The translations under genes were made by a program, and so were the position numbers. A stretch of 64,000 bases of DNA from Chrysemys picta bellii (taxonomy: Eukaryota; Chordata; Testudines; Emydidae), in NCBI RefSeq assembly GCF_011386835.1, contig NC_088809.1, positions 3,109,001 to 3,173,000 of the forward strand. The letters are read 5' to 3'. Below the pieces are notes generated by a model. That model did not search any database. It saw only the letters and a program-made list of their open reading frames with translations, and was not told where the DNA came from. Of this stretch, positions 60,772-64,000 are shown one piece after another. Numbering within the stretch: the first letter of the stretch is position 1; the number at the start of each line of letters is the position of its first letter.

Positions 60772-61647
60772 CAGTAACTCCTCACTTAACGTGGTCCCAG
60801 TTTTCGTTGTTACATTGCTGATCAATTAGGAAACATGCTCGTTTCAAGTTGCGCAATGCTCCCGTATAACGTTGTTTGGCAGCCACCTGCTTTGTCCACT
60901 GCTTGCAGAAAGAGCAGCCCACTGGAGCTAGCTGGTGGGGGCTTGGAACCAGGGTGGACCGGTAGCCCCCCACATCAGCTCCCCTAAGTTCCCTGTGCAG
61001 CAGCCGCCCAGCAGGCTATCAATTGCCGGGCAGTTCAGCTGTCCCTTCCCCACTGCCGTGAGCTGCTCCTGCCCTCTGCCTTGGAGCAACTCCTGGGAGC
61101 CTCGTGCTTGCTGTGAGGGGGGGAGAAGAGGGGTGCTAATGTCAGGGTGTCAACCTCCCCCCACTCCTGTACCCCATCTCCACAGAGCAGGGGGGCACGA
61201 CAGGGCTCAGGACAGAGGGAGCTTGCAGGAAGCAACTGCTGTCTCAACTTGCTGATCTACTTAAAAAGGCAATGTACTTAGAGTGGGGTCAGTGTACTTA
61301 AAGGGGCAATGCCCGTCTCTCTCTCTCTCTCTCTCTCTCTCTCATGCACACCGTGTGTGTGTGCGTCTCTGTCTGCCATGCTGTGTCTCATCCCTCCATT
61401 CATGCTGCCTTGTAGAGTGTGAGGCTACATTAACGACTATGTGTTAACCCTTGAGACTCAGCCGAGTGCTAGTTCATCATTTAGCAGTAAGGCATTCCCT
61501 GGGAAATATCCCTCCCTCTTCCACCCTCTGACTTCCACCTCAACCAAGCTTCACAATCATCATTGCTCTGTACAGTAATAAATTGTTTAAAACTTATTGT
61601 GTGATTTTTTCAGGAACAGAACTACAGCGTTCAGCGAGGAGTTACGG
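60772..61647. mobile_element. 876-bp non-autonomous Tc1/mariner (pogo/Tigger-like) element
   Basis: TA dinucleotides flank both sides (60770-60771 and 61648-61649). The ends are CAGTAACTCCTCACTTAACG and, inward from the right, CCGTAACTCCTCGCTGAACG, giving about 20 bp of terminal inverted repeat with few mismatches. There is no transposase. It contains a (CT)n tract. Confidence 0.8.
61316..61343. repeat. (CT)n microsatellite
   Basis: This is a CT run of about 14 units inside the Tigger-like element, followed by a shorter GT stretch near 61353. Confidence 0.95.
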
Positions 61648-61835
61648 TATTGGCAAAGGTTTCCAGTGTAGACTTGGGCTTAGTCAAAGCATGTAAGGGC
61701 AGGAGCCAGGGACAACCCAGAGGCCAGAGCCGGAGCTGCAGGGGGTTGAGGGGGAGGCTCTCTTACAGTGGTGAGTGGTGATTAATGAGCCTGGAATGCT
61801 CCAGCAGGGCCAGGGAGAACTCGGGGGTGGAACAA

Positions 61836-62399
61836 TAGGGTTACCATATTTAAAAATTAAAAAAAGAGGACACTCCATGGGGCCCTGGCCCTGCCCCAAC
61901 TCCACCCCTTCCCTGCCCAGCCCCGCCCCAACTCCGCCCCTTCCCCTGAGCGCCCCGCATTTCCCCCTCCTCCCTCCCAGCCACGCGAAACAGCTGCTCG
62001 AGCGCTACCGGCGTCACGGTTTGCTGGGCAGCCCCCAGACCTCCAGACCCTGCGTCCCCAGCCGGGCGCTTCCCCTCCCGGGCTCCTGCTGTGCTGCGGA
62101 CGCGCCTGGCCAGGGGTGCAGGGTCTGGAGGTCTGTGGGCTGCTGGCAAACAGTGAAGCTGGTAGCGCTCGGGCAGCTCGGCTCTTCAGCTACACAGAGC
62201 TGAGGTGTCTGGGGGGGAACAGCAGCCGCCGCCGCGGGGGAATCCGCCTGCAGCTCGCAGCCTGCCGGAGCCGCTCTAAGATAAGCAGGGGACTAGTATT
62301 TTCCCAGACATGTTCGGCTTTTTGGCAAATCCCCGGATGGGGATTTGAGGACCAAAAAGCCGGACACGTCCGGGAAAATCTGGACGTATGGTAACCCTA
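61836..62399. mobile_element. non-autonomous hAT-like foldback element, TAGGGTTACCATA ends
   Basis: Terminal inverted repeats TAGGGTTACCATA and TATGGTAACCCTA are perfect over 13 bp. Near-identical flanks GGAACAA (61829-61835) and GGAACAG (62400-62406) suggest the target duplication. Inside are two palindromes. One has arms at about 61998-62060 and 62111-62180 ('ccagacctccagaccctgc' and complement). A shorter one at about 62311-62366 is built on 'cggctttttgg' and 'ccaaaaagccg'. The ends resemble those of 19447-20068 in sequence type, and there is no transposase. Confidence 0.8.
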
Positions 62400-62599
62400 G
62401 GAACAGTTAACCCTGTTATTTAAAAACTGGGCTCCGTGTTCGAAAAACGAAGCAAGTGTTTAAACAAACGCTCTCTGACGCCCTGCACCAGCACAGCCTC
62501 CCCAGCTCTGCTGCAGCCTCTTACCCCAAGGAGTTTCCAGTTTCAGAAATACAATAGCCAGCCCCTGCCTGCTGCTTTACAAACACTGATTTTTTTTTT

Positions 62600-62715
62600 C
62601 CTCATCACATCCACCTTACAGAAGGGGAAACTGAGGCACAGAGGCCAAGTGACTTGCTCTTGATCATACAGCGAGGTGGCGGTTGAGCACTGTTCTCAAT
62701 GCACTAGCCCAGAGT
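62600..62715 (-). mobile_element. MIR-like SINE fragment
   Basis: 'ccttacagaaggggaaactg', then 'aggcacagaggccaagtgac' and 'ttgctcttgatcatacagcg', is the MIR core in reverse orientation. Confidence 0.7.
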
Positions 62716-62844
62716 GCCTGTAGGTAGTTTGGTGTGAAGGGTGTGACAGGGTGGATTAGTGCAACGCTGGGAGAGAGATCTGGGGGCGCTGGCTTAGTCA
62801 CCTCCCATCTCCCTGCTCCTAAGCGTTCAGAGGGTTCTGTTTGT

Positions 62845-62900
62845 ACAGCCCCTGTTGCACAACTGGGGCTCCTAGGTGCTACTGCAGTAGAAATAATCAA
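62845..62900 (+). mobile_element. reptilian SINE tail fragment
   Basis: 'ttgtacagcccctgttgcac', then 'aactggggctcctaggtgct' and 'actgcagtagaaataat', is the best-preserved copy of the SINE tail seen four other times in the window. Confidence 0.65.
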
Positions 62901-63469
62901 TGATCATGAAGTGTGATGTGCCAAAGCACAGTAGCCAGAGGGCAAAGAGCCCCCTTCTGTTTGGCAACACAACGTGTGGTGTTGGACAGACAAAACAATC
63001 AGACCTGGCTCTGCCTTTGCTAACCTCAGTGCTACATACTCAGCAGATGCACTCCAAGGGCATGGACAGGCGCCTTTGACAGGACCTAGCGGTCTGGTCT
63101 GGGATAGATGCTCCTATGTGGCGTCACCAGTGGGCCCAAGCTGGTCTGTGAAAGCAAATGCACTTTGCCCCTGGAATGTGACAGAGTGAAACCGGGGCCA
63201 TTTAGCTGGGAAACGGCTAGTGAAATAAACCGCTTTTGCCATCTGTCCTGCTCCTGATGGTGCAGGAGCCGCATGCAGGTGAGATGCTGGTTCCCTTATG
63301 CCACAGAGAAAAGGCTCTTCACCAAACCCGGCGGTGTAGCAAAGATGGCAGTAGGGGGAGAGGTGCCTTTACTGGTTCGAGGCCGGAGCAGAGATGCTGC
63401 GTAACAGCAGGATGATCCCAGTGGCTGGGGATGGTGTTGACATGTCCAGCAATGAGTCCATATCATTGA

Positions 63470-63740
63470 ACAGTGGCAAAACTAATTATCTACTAATTGA
63501 TTATTAAACCTCCTACCTGTGTAAAAGGAACCAATCTATTGCCAAGTTGTTTAACCACAATATATCACTCTTAAATAACCAGCTGGTATTTACATTACAG
63601 TAACTCTTGTTACTTCTAGGCAGAGACATCAAGTAGTTTCAATATTTGCTGTGGGTTAATTGAGCAGCTTTAGGTGAATAAATTTACTTTAATACTTCCC
63701 TGTGTAATAATCGCAAACCTCAAAAAGAGAAGGGGATTTG
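63470..63740. other. AT-rich unique block, candidate enhancer in ADORA2B intron
   Basis: It is dense in homeodomain-type words (ctaattatctactaattgat at about 63482-63501, ttattaaacc, gttaattgag) with no repeat resemblance and few CpGs. This is a typical look for a conserved intronic element. Conservation is not testable here. Confidence 0.25.
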
Positions 63741-64000
63741 ATCGGAGCCTGTTAAAGGAGTTTTCAGAGCTTGGGACACCCCTGGCCCCTTCCTGCTTCT
63801 AGTTCTCAGAAGAAACCTCAATCCAAAATCAGTTTTCCTACAGTTATTTCCCCCTCTCCGTTGTGCATGGGTACTGGTTGGTTATTGTGGGGTTGTGCGC
63901 ATATTGGGTTGTTAGTGTAGAGTAGTTCCTGGGCAACGGGCTGCTGACAACTGTTTTGAAAGAAATAGAGCACGTGTATCCTGATCTCAGGCTTGTCCGT

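Larger units (their letters stand above)
60690..61685. mobile_element. MITE interrupted by a pogo/Tigger-like element
   Basis: Left remnant 'ctggctcagtgacgccgata' with 'ttgtgccagtatagacgtgt' and right remnant 'ggcaaaggtttccagtgtag' with 'acttgggcttagtc' look like one MITE of the 'gtctacac' type split by the insert 60772-61647. The left limit is approximate. Confidence 0.5.
50456..64000 (+). other. ADORA2B: ADORA2B intron 1 (extends beyond window)
   Basis: It begins with donor gtaagg. The second coding exon, which should open with YNSLVTGKRARG-like sequence, was not found. The stretches 50.7-54.0 and 54.5-56.9 kb contain no repeat or gene I recognise, only short overlapping frames without coding character. 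The element-rich part is 56.9-62.9 kb. Confidence 0.85.

Overview
The window is vertebrate nuclear DNA, almost certainly from a turtle. Coding sequence is under 1% of it. The rest is large introns and intergenic DNA filled with CR1 LINEs, MIR-like SINEs, several families of short inverted-repeat DNA transposons whose ends carry a 'gtctacac' motif, and short hammerhead-bearing repeats. I know this mix from chelonian genomes. The assignment rests on recognising repeats by eye, not on a database search.

Two genes are present, both on the plus strand. The first is the 3' end of SPECC1 (cytospin-B). Three phase-0 coding exons (18599-18715, 22812-22871, 26668-26757) encode the last 88 residues, which form the second part of the actin-binding calponin-homology domain and end ...YKYFET-stop. 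A putative 3' UTR follows to roughly 28.6 kb. The earlier exons lie left of the window: about 18.6 kb of the preceding intron is here and I found no further exon in it. The second gene is the 5' end of ADORA2B, the A2B adenosine receptor. A CpG island at about 49.23-50.5 kb carries the promoter, several upstream ORFs and the first coding exon (50133-50455: TM1, TM2, TM3 and the DRY motif). The rest of the window (50456-64000) is its first coding intron, and the second coding exon lies beyond the right edge. The order SPECC1 then ADORA2B, in the same orientation, mirrors the human pair SPECC1L-ADORA2A, as expected for two copies of one ancestral block.

Layout: 1-18.6 kb SPECC1 intron with repeats; 18.6-26.8 kb last three SPECC1 exons; 26.8-28.6 kb probable 3' UTR; 28.6-49.2 kb intergenic, no gene found, repeat-rich; 49.2-50.5 kb ADORA2B CpG-island promoter and exon 1; 50.5-64 kb ADORA2B intron with a nested CR1 array (56.9-58.8 kb), a pogo/Tigger-like element inside an older MITE (60.7-61.7 kb) and a foldback hAT-like element (61.8-62.4 kb).

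The most unusual structure is a short repeat family present as at least four copies. Two copies (8872-9034 and 39925-40123) have the same head-to-head inverted architecture, each flanked by its own perfect target-site duplication. A third (12147-12227) is a clean 81-bp unit with a 10-bp duplication. On one strand the family carries a hammerhead-ribozyme-like core. I infer that these are non-autonomous Penelope-like retroelement insertions.
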